Numbered from the stretch's first letter, positions 40,230 to 49,845 are shown. The stretch is DNA of 64,000 nucleotides from an uncultured Porphyromonadaceae bacterium (GCA_900545915.1 URAV01000013.1:1-64000); one strand, 5' to 3'. Notes: generated by a model not told the origin, from the sequence alone. Made by a program: numbers and translations.

Positions 40230-42104
40230 TTATCTTCCGGATAATACCAATAAAATATTAATGTCACTTGGCGAAATTCCCGGTATTCGGGCAGCTTGAG
40301 CAATTGTTTCCGGATCGATTTTATCGAGTTTCTGTCTTGCTTCAGTTGAGAGCTGTTTGATAGAATTGTAGTCGAATTTCCCTTTTATTCGAATATTTTC
40401 AAGACGAGATATTTTATCGGCAATCATTTTTTCACGATCGATGTATCCTTCATATTTTATTCGAATTTCCGCAGCTTCTATGATTTCTTCTTTACGATTC
40501 TTGATTTTATCGATTTCTTTATGCAGAGCAGGAATTAGTTCTGCAATTTTAGTGATGGATAATTGAGGCCGTAAGATTAAGTCGATTAGTTTTATTCCCT
40601 GTTTTAGAGGGGATGTTCCGAGTTGCTCTAATCTGCTATTTATATATTGGGGTTTTACGGAATAGTTTTTTGCAAATTCTATAAGATGATCGATATGTTC
40701 TTTTTTCTCGATGAGAAGGTTTTGTCTTTGAGTAGAGGCTAATCCTAAATTATAAGCTTTTTCGGTAAGACGCATATCGGCATCGTCTTGTCGAAGTAAA
40801 ATACGATATTCGGCTCTGGATGTAAACATCCGATAAGGTTCATCTACGCCCTTCGTTACCAAATCATCGATTAATACTCCGATATAGGCTTCATTGCGTC
40901 CTAAAATAAAAGGATTTCCTCCGTGACAGTTGATATGGGCATTTATTCCTGCAATTATACCTTGTCCTGCAGCTTCTTCATATCCGGTTGTCCCATTTAC
41001 TTGTCCTGCGAAAAACAGGTTTTTGATTTTTTTTGTTTCGAGATTATGCTGAAGTTGTGTCGGGTCAAAATAGTCGTATTCGATCGCATATCCCGGACGG
41101 TAGATTTGGATGTCTTTAAATGCCGGTATTTTTTGCAAAGCATTTAGCTGAATCTCTAACGGAAGAGAAGAGGAAAATCCGTTCAAATAAAATTCCCGAG
41201 TGGTTTCGCCTTCCGGTTCTAAAAATAATTGATGTTCTGTTTTATCGGGGAATGTGACGATTTTTGTCTCGATACTGGGACAATAGCGAGGTCCGATACT
41301 CTTAATTTGTCCATTAAATAGCGGAGAATCGGGAAGCCCTTGTCGGAGTATTTGATGCACCTCTTCATTTGTATAAGTCGCCCAGCAACTTTGTTGTTTT
41401 AACCTACGTGGCTCAAAGTCTAAATATGAAAATTTATGAAAGTCGTTTTCTCCAAGTTGTTCTGTCATTAACTCGAAATGGACGCTTCTTCCGTCTATTC
41501 GTACCGGAGTCCCTGTTTTCATTCGTCCGACAGTTATCCCTAATTCGGACAATTGTTCGGTGATTCCGTATGATGCGGGTTCGGAAATTCTACCTCCTCT
41601 CAGTTGAGTCTTTCCGATATGTATTAACCCGTTCATGAAAGTTCCGGAAGTGATAACTACGGATTTTGCTGAAAACAGGACATCCATGTTTGTAAGAACT
41701 CCGGTTACCGTATTATTTTTTATGACCAGCTCTTTTACCGAATCTTGCCACAGATACAGATTGTCTGTATTTTCGATTATTTCTCTCCATGTATGGATGA
41801 ACTTTTCCCGGTCGCTTTGTGCTCGAGGACTCCACATTGCAGGACCTTTAGATCGGTTGAGCATCCGGAACTGTATTGCTGTCTTGTCGGTTACGATTCC
41901 GGTATTACCTCCCAGTGCGTCTATTTCCCGCACAATTTGTCCTTTTGCAATACCTCCGATGGCAGGATTGCAGCTCATTTGTGCGATTTTATTCATATCC
42001 ATTGTAATGAGCAGGGTTTTTGAACCTAAATTCGCGGCTGCACAAGCGGCCTCGCATCCGGCATGTCCGGCTCCAACAACAATTACGTCGTACTTGAAAG
42101 TCAT
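40230..42104 (-). CDS. mnmG: tRNA uridine-5-carboxymethylaminomethyl modification enzyme MnmG (GidA)
   Basis: 624-residue FAD enzyme that with MnmE modifies the wobble uridine of several tRNAs. The FAD-binding dinucleotide fold is VIVVGAGHAGCEAACAAANL, and the signatures MSCNPAIGGIAKGQ, GTFMNGLIHIGKTQLRGGR and GQVNGTTGYEEAAGQG are present. The C-terminal helical domain binds tRNA and MnmE. The frame is open to an ATG at 42155, but 42104 (MTFKYDVIVVGAGHAG) matches the family start and leaves a 25-base gap to ybeY instead of an overlap. Confidence 0.97.
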   Translation of the reverse strand: MTFKYDVIVVGAGHAGCEAACAAANLGSKTLLITMDMNKIAQMSCNPAIGGIAKGQIVREIDALGGNTGIVTDKTAIQFRMLNRSKGPAMWSPRAQSDREKFIHTWREIIENTDNLYLWQDSVKELVIKNNTVTGVLTNMDVLFSAKSVVITSGTFMNGLIHIGKTQLRGGRISEPASYGITEQLSELGITVGRMKTGTPVRIDGRSVHFELMTEQLGENDFHKFSYLDFEPRRLKQQSCWATYTNEEVHQILRQGLPDSPLFNGQIKSIGPRYCPSIETKIVTFPDKTEHQLFLEPEGETTREFYLNGFSSSLPLEIQLNALQKIPAFKDIQIYRPGYAIEYDYFDPTQLQHNLETKKIKNLFFAGQVNGTTGYEEAAGQGIIAGINAHINCHGGNPFILGRNEAYIGVLIDDLVTKGVDEPYRMFTSRAEYRILLRQDDADMRLTEKAYNLGLASTQRQNLLIEKKEHIDHLIEFAKNYSVKPQYINSRLEQLGTSPLKQGIKLIDLILRPQLSITKIAELIPALHKEIDKIKNRKEEIIEAAEIRIKYEGYIDREKMIADKISRLENIRIKGKFDYNSIKQLSTEARQKLDKIDPETIAQAARIPGISPSDINILLVLSGR

Positions 42105-42129
42105 TTTGCTGTATTTGTTTATAAACAGG

Positions 42130-42555
42130 TCATTTTTTGTCGGACAAAAGAGCAAGAGCTTCGTTTTCTTTTTGAGTCATTATCTCTCTTTCTCCCGGCC
42201 CTTTGTCGTTGATTCCACATAAATGTAATATCCCGTGTATTATGATTCTATGCAATTCTTCTTCGTATGATACTTTGAATTCATCGGCATTGCTTTTTAC
42301 TGTATCAATGCTGATAAATATATCTCCGCTAATACGGTTTTTCTCGGTGTAATCGAATGTAATGATGTCTGTGTAGTAGTCGTGATCGAGATATTCTCTA
42401 TTTATTTTTAATATTTTCTCGTCCGAGCAAAAAATGTATGAAATGTCACCGCATTTTTTGCCGTATATTCCGGCTACATTTTTTATCCAGTCACCGGTTT
42501 CTCTTTTTTTTATTGCCGGAAGTTTTACTCCTTCGGCAAAGAATGTAATAGCCAT
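42130..42555 (-). CDS. ybeY: Endoribonuclease YbeY (rRNA maturation factor)
   Basis: 141-residue zinc-dependent endoribonuclease for 16S rRNA 3' maturation and ribosome quality control. The metal motif is IIHGILHLCGINDKGPGE: two His are clear, while the usual third ligand (HGxLHLxGYDH) is altered to GINDKGPGE, a form seen in Bacteroidota. YYTDIITFDY is the other family hallmark. It is the first gene of a minus-strand group leading to mnmG. Confidence 0.93.
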   Translation of the reverse strand: MAITFFAEGVKLPAIKKRETGDWIKNVAGIYGKKCGDISYIFCSDEKILKINREYLDHDYYTDIITFDYTEKNRISGDIFISIDTVKSNADEFKVSYEEELHRIIIHGILHLCGINDKGPGEREIMTQKENEALALLSDKK

Positions 42556-42589
42556 GTTCCTATTATCTTTGAGATTATAAACGAAATTA

Positions 42590-42597
42590 CAAAGATA
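42590..42597 (-). promoter_or_regulatory. -7 element upstream of ybeY
   Basis: Minus-strand TATCTTTG, 34 bases before the ybeY ATG. Confidence 0.5.
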
Positions 42598-42661
42598 GAG
42601 CTTTTATCCTGTACATAGATGTCTGATAATACGAAAAAACGTTTATTCGGTGTCTTGACGA

Positions 42662-43894
42662 CTATTTAAAAAAGATATATGCTACAATGATAGCTGCTAT
42701 GATTCCTACGAGATCGGCAAAAAGTCCATACCCGGCAGAATAGCGGGTATTGCGGATACCTACGCTTCCGAAATATACCGCCAAAATATAAAATGTCGTG
42801 TCTGTCGATCCTTGTATCGTTGAGGCTACACGGGCAACAAAAGAATCTGCTCCGTATGTGTTCATCGCATCAACCATCATTCCCCGAGCTCCGCTGCCAC
42901 TTAGTGGCTTCATAAGTGCAGTGGGGAGCGCTCCTACAAAATCGGAATCGATACCGCAAGCATTGATCCCTGCTGTTATTCCGGATATTATGAAGTCCAT
43001 AGCTCCGGAAGCTCTAAAAATAGCTATGGCGACTAACATCGCTACTAAATAGGGTATGATCGTGACCGCAGTTTTAAATCCTTCTTTTGCGCCTTCGATA
43101 AATGCATCATATATGTTTATTTTTTTTCGTATTCCTGCGATAATGAAACTGATAATGATACAGAATAATAAACAGTTTGCTCCGAATTGGGAATATAAAG
43201 ATACTTTTTCTTGAGGAAGCCCGGCAAAAAAATAAAGTATAGAACCGATTATGGCAGTAAGACCTAAGATAGATCCCATGATTACCCGGTCAAATAAATT
43301 TATTTTTTGTTTGAGACATACTGCAATGAGTCCGGCTAATGTAGAACAATATGTCGCTATCAATATAGGTAGAAATATATCTGACGGATTAGCTGCTCCC
43401 ATTTGTGCCCTGTATACCATTACTCCTAAAGGAACTAAAGTCAGTCCGGTAGTATTTAATACAAGAAACATAATCATCGGATTACTTGCCGTCTCTTTAT
43501 CGGGATTAATTTCTTGCATTTCTTTCATCGCTTTCAGCCCGAGGGGAGTTGCTGCATTATCGAGACCCAGCATATTTGCAGAAACATTCATGAAGATAGA
43601 CCCGAATGCCGGATGATTTTTTGGGAGGTCGGGGAAAAGTCTGCAAAAAAGAGGACTGATAAGTCGGGAAAATAAGGCGATGATACCCCCTCGTTCTCCT
43701 ATTTTCATTAGCCCCAGCCATAAGGATAAAACTCCGGTAAGTCCTAATGATATTTCGAATGCCGTTTTGGCTGAGGTGAACGAGGAATTCATGATATCGT
43801 TCCAGATTGTCAGGTTTCCGAAAAATACAGATTGAATTACTGCAACTCCAAAAGCAATCAGGAAAAAAGAAATCCAGATATAATTTAAGACCAT
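42662..43894 (-). CDS. Fused SpmA-SpmB-like nucleoside-recognition (Gate domain) membrane protein
   Basis: 410-residue inner-membrane protein made of two homologous halves. The N-terminal half is SpmA-like (GVLSLWLGLMKIGERGGII, GSIFMNVSANMLGLDNAATP, GLKAMKEMQEINP). The C-terminal half is SpmB-like (KEGFKTAVTIIPYLVAMLVA, MKPLSGSGARGMMVDAM, TIQGSTDTTFYILAVYFG). In Firmicutes the separate proteins act in spore core dehydration; non-sporulating Bacteroidota carry the fusion with unknown transport function. A minus-strand TAAATTTG at 43920-43927 is a likely -7 element. Confidence 0.88.
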   Translation of the reverse strand: MVLNYIWISFFLIAFGVAVIQSVFFGNLTIWNDIMNSSFTSAKTAFEISLGLTGVLSLWLGLMKIGERGGIIALFSRLISPLFCRLFPDLPKNHPAFGSIFMNVSANMLGLDNAATPLGLKAMKEMQEINPDKETASNPMIMFLVLNTTGLTLVPLGVMVYRAQMGAANPSDIFLPILIATYCSTLAGLIAVCLKQKINLFDRVIMGSILGLTAIIGSILYFFAGLPQEKVSLYSQFGANCLLFCIIISFIIAGIRKKINIYDAFIEGAKEGFKTAVTIIPYLVAMLVAIAIFRASGAMDFIISGITAGINACGIDSDFVGALPTALMKPLSGSGARGMMVDAMNTYGADSFVARVASTIQGSTDTTFYILAVYFGSVGIRNTRYSAGYGLFADLVGIIAAIIVAYIFFK

Positions 43895-44455
43895 GGGGAT
43901 AATTTTTACATGATGTGAACAAATTTATATATTTTGTGCGAATCTGTCATATTTGAGGTTAAATAAATTGATCGCGGATTTATTTGAGAAAAAACTCTGT
44001 TCTCTTATTTTTATTATAAAATATTGTAAAACAATGATTTATGTAGAATTTATCTTCTTCAGAATTGCTTAATTTTGGATTTTCCGTATTCTTGTCCGAT
44101 TTATCTTAAGGAAAATGAGGAATAAAAGTTGTATTTTGCAGATATTGTGAAATGCAACTGTTGCAGGAGCTTGTCTAAAATTTCCGATAAAAAAATATTA
44201 TCAGAAGATTTTTGCGTTTTCTTTCGGTCAGTTTGTTTCCTTGAATCAGACCGAGCAAAATTTAAACAGACTCGTAAGAATATAAAAAATAGAAGGCGGA
44301 GTTTTTTGTATAGCATTTTTTTATACTTTTGAAAATTCTCATTTCAGGATGAGAGCTTGTTTAATCTTGTCCGAAGAGAAATAAAAATGCATTATCGGGT
44401 TTGACGGTAGCATTATTTGTCAGTGTAGAGATAATCTAAGAAACTAAAATCATAT
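43895..44455. other. 561-base intergenic region between spmAB-like and dehydrogenase genes
   Basis: Contains a -7 element for the leftward gene (43920-43927), a deleted repeat copy (44166-44277), a +strand TACTTTTG at 44324-44331 that could serve the dehydrogenase gene, and GAGAGCTTGTTTAATCTTGT (44351-44370), which resembles another solo left end of the repeat. The region is very AT-rich, and no credible small gene was found. Confidence 0.6.
44166..44277 (+). repeat. Interspersed inverted-terminus element, copy 5 (internally deleted)
   Basis: The left end GGAGCTTGTCTAAAATTTCC and the right end GAGCAAAATTTAAACAGACT are kept. About 60 bases including the central hairpin are missing between TTTCGGTCAGTTTGTTTCC and TTGAATCAGACC. 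Confidence 0.75.
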
Positions 44456-45421
44456 ATGAAGAAAAAAGTCTTGGTAACATATAATATGTTCCGAAGCGGT
44501 TATGCAGAGTTGGTCGAGAAGTATGATGTCACTTTTCCTCCGGACGGGGTAGAGTCTTTTACTTATGAGGAGGTTTTACAAATGATTCCGGAGTATGATG
44601 CGTTGCAATCGATGTTTAATTTTCCGGTAGATAAACGGTTGATGGATGCCGGTGTGAAGTTGAAAATAATTTCGAATTATGCGGTGGGATATGATAATAT
44701 CGATATTCCTTATGCTACGCAGAAAGGCATTCAGGTTACGAATACTCCTGATCCGGTAACAGAGCCTACGGCAGATCAGGCTATGGGATTGCTGTTGGCT
44801 GTCAGTCGACGTATTTCGGAGTTAGACAGGCGGCTTCGGACAGGTATGGTGAAGGTCGGGTTATTGGAAAATCTGGGACATTCTTTGTATGGCGGTACGA
44901 TCGGTATTATCGGTATGGGACGTATCGGACAAGCGTTAGCCCGACGGGCGGTTGCAGCCGGAATGAAAATCGTTTATTGTAATCGTCATCGGGTTGCAGA
45001 GACGATAGAGGATAAATATAAAGCTGTTTATTTGTCTTTGGATGAATTGTTACGTGTTTCCGATGTTGTTTCGGTGAATGCGCCATATACGACGGAGACT
45101 TATCATTTGATAGGAGAAAGGGAGCTTTCTTTGATGAAACCGACTTCGATTTTAATTAATACGGCAAGAGGTCCTTTGGTCGATGAAAAAGCTTTAGTTA
45201 AAGCGCTACGTGAAAAAGTAATATGGGGTGCCGGATTGGATGTTTTTGAATTCGGGGATTATCCTTCAGAGGAGTTGTTGTCGATGGATAATGTCGTTTT
45301 AAATCCGCATACCGGAACTCAGACGTTTGAGGTACGTAATGAAATGGCAGCTTTTGTATCAAGGAATATTATTCATTTTTTTGAAGGAGGACCGGTTGCT
45401 AAAGTAAATCGCATAGATTAA
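44456..45421 (+). CDS. D-isomer-specific 2-hydroxyacid dehydrogenase (glyoxylate/hydroxypyruvate reductase-like)
   Basis: 321-residue NAD(P)-dependent dehydrogenase. The nucleotide-binding motif is YGGTIGIIGMGRIGQALARR. The catalytic residues are visible: Arg in INTARGPLVDEKAL, Glu in AGLDVFEFGDYPSEELL and His in VVLNPHTGTQT. The motif DQAMGLLLAVSRRISELD precedes them. Relatives reduce glyoxylate, hydroxypyruvate or 2-keto acids; the substrate is uncertain. It is followed after 7 bases by an AlkD-like gene, so the two are probably co-transcribed. Confidence 0.92.
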   Translation: MKKKVLVTYNMFRSGYAELVEKYDVTFPPDGVESFTYEEVLQMIPEYDALQSMFNFPVDKRLMDAGVKLKIISNYAVGYDNIDIPYATQKGIQVTNTPDPVTEPTADQAMGLLLAVSRRISELDRRLRTGMVKVGLLENLGHSLYGGTIGIIGMGRIGQALARRAVAAGMKIVYCNRHRVAETIEDKYKAVYLSLDELLRVSDVVSVNAPYTTETYHLIGERELSLMKPTSILINTARGPLVDEKALVKALREKVIWGAGLDVFEFGDYPSEELLSMDNVVLNPHTGTQTFEVRNEMAAFVSRNIIHFFEGGPVAKVNRID

Positions 45422-45428
45422 CGGAAAT

Positions 45429-46145
45429 ATGTCGGTAGCAAAAGAGATAAGGGAAAGTTTGCTTGTATTTGCCGATCCTGAGAAAGCTTCTGTGTTGCGA
45501 GGCTTTTTTAAGACGGCAAAAGGAGCATATAGCGAGGGTGATAAGTTTGTCGGGATTCCTGTCCCGAAAACGAGGTCTGTTGCAAAGCGATATGTACATA
45601 TTGCACCGGAGGATGTCCTTCCGTTGTTGTCGGACGACATTCATGAATGTCGATTACTGGCTCTTTTGATTTGGGTCGCTCAATTTCCTAAAAGTGACGA
45701 ACAGCGTCGGAAAGAGATTTTTGATTTGTATTTGTCGAATACCGATAAAATAAACAACTGGGATTTGGTCGACCTGTCTGCTTATCAAATCGTCGGAGAA
45801 TATTTGAGAGATAAAGATCGTACTCCTTTATATCGTTTGGCTGAGAGCGGTTATTTATGGGAACAACGAATCTCGATAGTAGCGACATGGAAATATATCC
45901 GGGAAAAACAATTTGAAGATACCTTACATTTGGCGGATAAGTTGTTGCGACATCCGCATGACCTGATTCAAAAGGCTGTAGGATGGATGTTGAGGGAAGT
46001 CGGAAAACGAGATAAGACGGTTCTTCTACATTTCTTGGAATCTCATTATCAAATAATGCCGAGAACTATGCTCCGGTATGCAATTGAGAAATTTTCTCCT
46101 GAGGAACGGGCTTTCTTTATGAAAAAGGAGAGACAAAGGGGTTGA
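45429..46145 (+). CDS. DNA alkylation repair glycosylase, AlkD-like
   Basis: 238-residue HEAT-repeat-like protein of the AlkC/AlkD superfamily, which removes bulky or cationic N3/N7 alkylpurines without base flipping. The hallmark segments KINNWDLVDLSAYQIVGEYL (aromatic and Asp residues of the active site), RISIVATWKYIREKQFEDTL and HDLIQKAVGWMLREVGKRD are present, along with the C-terminal HYQIMPRTMLRYAIEKF. It lies 7 bases after the dehydrogenase gene. Confidence 0.9.
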   Translation: MSVAKEIRESLLVFADPEKASVLRGFFKTAKGAYSEGDKFVGIPVPKTRSVAKRYVHIAPEDVLPLLSDDIHECRLLALLIWVAQFPKSDEQRRKEIFDLYLSNTDKINNWDLVDLSAYQIVGEYLRDKDRTPLYRLAESGYLWEQRISIVATWKYIREKQFEDTLHLADKLLRHPHDLIQKAVGWMLREVGKRDKTVLLHFLESHYQIMPRTMLRYAIEKFSPEERAFFMKKERQRG

Positions 46146-46194
46146 TGTCGATGTTTATATTGTTCGGTTTAGACCGTATTTAGAATGAAATCAT

Positions 46195-46202
46195 TACCTT
46201 TG
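46195..46202 (+). promoter_or_regulatory. -7 element of the GT2 gene
   Basis: TACCTTTG, 28 bases before the ATG at 46231; it supports that ATG over an upstream TTG at 46219. Confidence 0.55.
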
Positions 46203-46230
46203 CATCGTAATCTAAACATTGTGTTCGGGG

Positions 46231-47205
46231 ATGAATCTTGATGGATACGATTTGTTAACGATATGTGTACCTACTTGCAATCAAGTGGTCATTCTTTGTG
46301 ATATGTTGGAGGATATGATTCCCAAGATAAGTTTGTATCATATTCGTCTTCTTATTATCGATAATTGTTCTTCGGATAATACGCAAGGTGTTGTCGCCAG
46401 TTATTCTGATCGTTATGAGGGTTTGTCTTACGTCCGTTTGGATAGACAGTTAGATAACGATGCTCTTTTCGAGAAGGCGTTGAAATTGCCCCGTACTCCT
46501 TATTGTTGGGTCATTCGGGATATTAATCGATTGAATGATAATTATTTATATTCACTTATAAATACCTTGCGCAATCAGAATTCTGATTTATATGTTATTG
46601 CTTGTAATAAGCGCTCGTTCGGGATACCTTCCCGTGTTTATAACGACACGAATGCTTTTTTACATGATCTCGGATGGTGTCTGATTTATTCCGGAGCTGT
46701 CATTTTTTCTCGTAAGATTATCGATATTGCGGATTTTGAGAAATGTAGAAATCCTTATTTTTTTAGTTTCAATATCGTATTCGAGACACTTTCCCGATTA
46801 GACAGTATCTCGGTATTTTGGAGCGGTTTAGATTTGCTGAGCGAATCACCTCTTTCTCGTGATAATTCACGTAATCCGAGAGGTGTATTTCATATTTACG
46901 GAGTTCTTTGGACTAAGACGGTTTTGGCTTTGCCGGATAGTTCTTATTCTAAAAAATCCAAATTGCGTTGTATAAGAGTATTGGGGAAAAAGAACCATTT
47001 ATATTCGGCTCACCATTTGAAACGTCAGCGTGTAGTTGGTTCGCTTACTCCTGAAATATATAGAGAGTGTTATGATTATATCCGGTATTTTGCTCCGGGG
47101 AATAAGTTGCGATTTTTCTTTTATTCGAGGTATCCGAATAGGTTTAATAAATATTATCGGAGGTATCACCGATATTATAGGAATACTGGATCACCTTTAT
47201 TTTGA
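46231..47205 (+). CDS. GT-A fold (family 2-like) glycosyltransferase
   Basis: 324-residue protein. The N-terminal TICVPTCNQVVILCDMLEDM and LLIIDNCSSDNTQGVVASY match the nucleotide-sugar binding part of GT2 enzymes. The expected DxD is not obvious; RDINRLNDNYLY is the nearest candidate. The C-terminal 80 residues are basic and aromatic (YYRRYHRYYR), perhaps membrane-associating. It is followed after 22 bases by rfbF and probably works with it on a surface glycan, but neither acceptor nor donor can be read. Confidence 0.78.
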   Translation: MNLDGYDLLTICVPTCNQVVILCDMLEDMIPKISLYHIRLLIIDNCSSDNTQGVVASYSDRYEGLSYVRLDRQLDNDALFEKALKLPRTPYCWVIRDINRLNDNYLYSLINTLRNQNSDLYVIACNKRSFGIPSRVYNDTNAFLHDLGWCLIYSGAVIFSRKIIDIADFEKCRNPYFFSFNIVFETLSRLDSISVFWSGLDLLSESPLSRDNSRNPRGVFHIYGVLWTKTVLALPDSSYSKKSKLRCIRVLGKKNHLYSAHHLKRQRVVGSLTPEIYRECYDYIRYFAPGNKLRFFFYSRYPNRFNKYYRRYHRYYRNTGSPLF

Positions 47206-47227
47206 TTATTTTAAAATTTAAATATAC

Positions 47228-48001
47228 ATGAAGGCTGTAATATTAGCAGGCGGGCTCGGTACTCGTATCAGTGAGGAGACAGATGTAAAGCCGAAGCCTA
47301 TGGTAGAAATCGGAGGTATGCCGATTCTTTGGCATATTATGAAATGTTATTCACATTATGGTATCGATGAATTCGTTATTTGTCTTGGGTATAAGGGATA
47401 TGTTATTAAAGAGTTCTTTGTAAATTATTTTATGCACAGGGCGAATATAACGATCGATTTGGGCAGTAATACGGTACAGACTTTGAATACGACGAGCGAG
47501 CCTTGGAAGGTAACTTTGATAGATACCGGTAATGAAACGATGACCGGCGGACGTATTAAGCGTATAAAGCCATATATCGGCGATGAACCTTTTATGTTGA
47601 CTTATGGTGACGGTGTGTCGGATATAAATATTGCCGATTTATTGAAGTTTCATAAGGAAAACGGCCGTTTATGTACTGTTACTACGGTTCAGCCTACGGG
47701 ACGCTTCGGTGCTGTGACTTTGGGACAGAATAACAGCGTCGCTTCTTTTGCCGAGAAGCCGAAAGGTGATGGTTTGTGGATCAGTGCCGGATTTTTTGTT
47801 TGTCAACCTCAGGTATTCGATTATATCGAAGGCGATATGACTGTATGGGAACGAGAACCGATGGAGCGTTTGGCCAGAGAGGGACAGATGAGTGCTTATC
47901 GTTATGAAGGATTCTGGAAACCTATGGATACGCTGAAGGATAAGAAGGATCTTAATGAGATGTGGAATAACGGACTTGCAAAATGGAAAACTTGGGAATA
48001 G
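47228..48001 (+). CDS. rfbF: Glucose-1-phosphate cytidylyltransferase
   Basis: 257-residue nucleotidyltransferase making CDP-glucose from CTP and glucose 1-phosphate, the first step to CDP-dideoxyhexoses (abequose, tyvelose, paratose). The activation loop is LAGGLGTRISEETDVKPKPM, then EIGGMPILWHIMKCY, LTYGDGVSDINIADLLKFH, FAEKPKGDGLWISAGFFV and the C-terminal YEGFWKPMDTLKDKKDL. The usual partner CDP-glucose 4,6-dehydratase (rfbG) is not adjacent; the next gene is an unrelated convergent carrier. Confidence 0.95.
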   Translation: MKAVILAGGLGTRISEETDVKPKPMVEIGGMPILWHIMKCYSHYGIDEFVICLGYKGYVIKEFFVNYFMHRANITIDLGSNTVQTLNTTSEPWKVTLIDTGNETMTGGRIKRIKPYIGDEPFMLTYGDGVSDINIADLLKFHKENGRLCTVTTVQPTGRFGAVTLGQNNSVASFAEKPKGDGLWISAGFFVCQPQVFDYIEGDMTVWEREPMERLAREGQMSAYRYEGFWKPMDTLKDKKDLNEMWNNGLAKWKTWE

Positions 48002-48019
48002 ACGAGTTTCGTGATAAAT

Positions 48020-48063
48020 AAGAAATCGCCCTTTGTTCTTAATAAAACAAATGGCGATTTCTT
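48020..48063. terminator. Bidirectional terminator between rfbF and SulP genes
   Basis: AAGAAATCGCC pairs with GGCGATTTCTT, continued inside by TTTGTT/AACAAA. Confidence 0.85.
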
Positions 48064-48085
48064 GATTTTCTATGGAATTTTTTGG

Positions 48086-49783
48086 CTATTTAGGTTGAGC
48101 TTTTAGCTCTGATGCCATTATATTGGCTTTAGCAACAGCTTTATGTATATTATCGAATATATATTCGTCTCCTAATAAGGCTTCGACACCCATTCGTTCC
48201 AGCGATGCATGTACGGTGGGATTTACACCCGACAAGATGACATGTATGTTTTCTTTGCGAGAAGAGTTGATAAATATCTCGAGGTTGTGTATTCCGGTAG
48301 AATCGATGAACGGCACTTTTCTCATACGAATGATACGAACCAACGGTTTATCTCCCAAGATACGCATCTGTTCATCGAATTTATTGGCAATACCGAAGAA
48401 AAACGGTCCGTCGATTTCATATACTTCAACCCCTTTTTCGAGGGAGAGTTGCTCCTCTGATAGAGTTTCTGTTTTATTTGCACTTTGATCCAGCTCATTG
48501 CGCAATACTGAAATATGGGTATTTTCCGTTACTCGACGGAGAAATGAAAGTACAGCAAGCAATAATCCGATCTCGATTGCTATTGTCAGATTGAAAATAA
48601 CGGTCAATATCAAAGTTACCCACAATACGGCGATGTCTGCTTTTTGGTTTTTCATCATTGATTTTACGGTCCTCCATTCACTCATATTATATGAGACTAT
48701 AATTAATACTCCGGCTAAACATGCCATCGGTATATGAGTGGTAAGAGGGGCAAGGAATAGCAATATGAGCAACAGCACTATGGCATGTATGATTCCGGCA
48801 ATAGGGGTGACTCCACCGTTGTTGATGTTTGTCATTGTTCGGGCTATTGCACCGGTTACAGGTATTCCTCCGAAGATAGGAGAAACGATATTCGCAGCAC
48901 CTTGCGCTATTAATTCGGTGTTGGAATTATGTCGGTCTCCGGTAACTCCATCCGCTACGGTTGCCGATAGCAATGATTCGATAGCTCCGAGCATCGCTAT
49001 TGTGAAAGCTGCCGGTAACAGTTGATTGATCGTTTCCATATTGATATGTAAGCCGGCCGGTTGCGGTAAAGAAGAATCGATTGTAAAACGGTCTCCGATT
49101 GTTTCGATTCCGGTAATTCCGAAATGATGTTTCAATACATAAGCAATGATTGTCATAATGATGATGGCAACCAATGATCCGGGTATCTTTTTAGATAATT
49201 TGGGGGTTATGATAATCAGTAATATGCTTATAAGTCCTATTCCCAAAGACCAAACATTAGTTGTTCCGAAACTTTGGAAATAGGCGATCCATTTAGATAT
49301 AAAATCTGCCGGTACAGATTCCATCGTAAGGCCGAACAGATCTTTGATTTGTGTTGTGAAGATTGTTAAGGCAATACCACTCGTAAAGCCTATTACAATA
49401 GGATAGGGGATGAATCTGATAATAGTTCCGAGTTTGAATATTCCCATTAGCAATAATATGATTCCTGCCATGGCTGTGGCTATTGCCAATCCTTCTATCC
49501 CGAAAGACTGAATAATTCCGTAAACGATTACGATAAATGCCCCTGTCGGTCCTCCGATTTGCACAGAACTTCCACCGAGAAAAGAGACGATAAATCCTCC
49601 GATAATGGCTGTGATAAGTCCTTGTTGCGGACTTACTCCGGAAGCTATACCGAAAGCTATAGCTAATGGAAGAGCTACGATTCCGACTATAATTCCGGCC
49701 ATGAGATCGGCCATGAACTTTTCTTTAGAATAATTCTTTAACGCACTGAACAAGCGTGGATGAAAATCTAATTTACTATCCAT
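48086..49783 (-). CDS. SulP-family anion transporter with STAS domain
   Basis: 565-residue inner-membrane carrier. About 12-14 hydrophobic segments are followed by a cytoplasmic STAS domain in the last 120 residues (EVYEIDGPFFFGIANKFDEQ ... FIDSTGIHNLEIFINSSRKE). Family hallmarks are VGIVALPLAIAFGIASGVSP, FLGGSSVQIGGPTGAF and the ANIVSPIFGGIPVTGAIART motif. SulP members carry sulfate, bicarbonate or other anions; no carbonic anhydrase or sulfur gene is adjacent to suggest which. A minus-strand TACCTTTG (49838-49845) is the probable -7 element. Confidence 0.92.
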   Translation of the reverse strand: MDSKLDFHPRLFSALKNYSKEKFMADLMAGIIVGIVALPLAIAFGIASGVSPQQGLITAIIGGFIVSFLGGSSVQIGGPTGAFIVIVYGIIQSFGIEGLAIATAMAGIILLLMGIFKLGTIIRFIPYPIVIGFTSGIALTIFTTQIKDLFGLTMESVPADFISKWIAYFQSFGTTNVWSLGIGLISILLIIITPKLSKKIPGSLVAIIIMTIIAYVLKHHFGITGIETIGDRFTIDSSLPQPAGLHINMETINQLLPAAFTIAMLGAIESLLSATVADGVTGDRHNSNTELIAQGAANIVSPIFGGIPVTGAIARTMTNINNGGVTPIAGIIHAIVLLLILLFLAPLTTHIPMACLAGVLIIVSYNMSEWRTVKSMMKNQKADIAVLWVTLILTVIFNLTIAIEIGLLLAVLSFLRRVTENTHISVLRNELDQSANKTETLSEEQLSLEKGVEVYEIDGPFFFGIANKFDEQMRILGDKPLVRIIRMRKVPFIDSTGIHNLEIFINSSRKENIHVILSGVNPTVHASLERMGVEALLGDEYIFDNIHKAVAKANIMASELKAQPK

Positions 49784-49837
49784 ATTTTATTTAATCTGTT
49801 TAATTTTCAACGATTAGCTTTTATTTTTAAGAGGGGG

Positions 49838-49845
49838 CAAAGGTA
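49838..49845 (-). promoter_or_regulatory. -7 element of the SulP gene
   Basis: Minus-strand TACCTTTG, 55 bases upstream of the ATG. Confidence 0.5.

Noticed and set aside
42105..42155. Longer MnmG start overlapping ybeY
   Set aside because: The family begins right at the FAD-binding fold; the extra 17 residues are unlike it and would overlap ybeY.
44101..44332. Two short open frames across repeat copy 5
   Set aside because: They lie within the repeat element and flanking AT-rich DNA; other element copies carry no matching frame.
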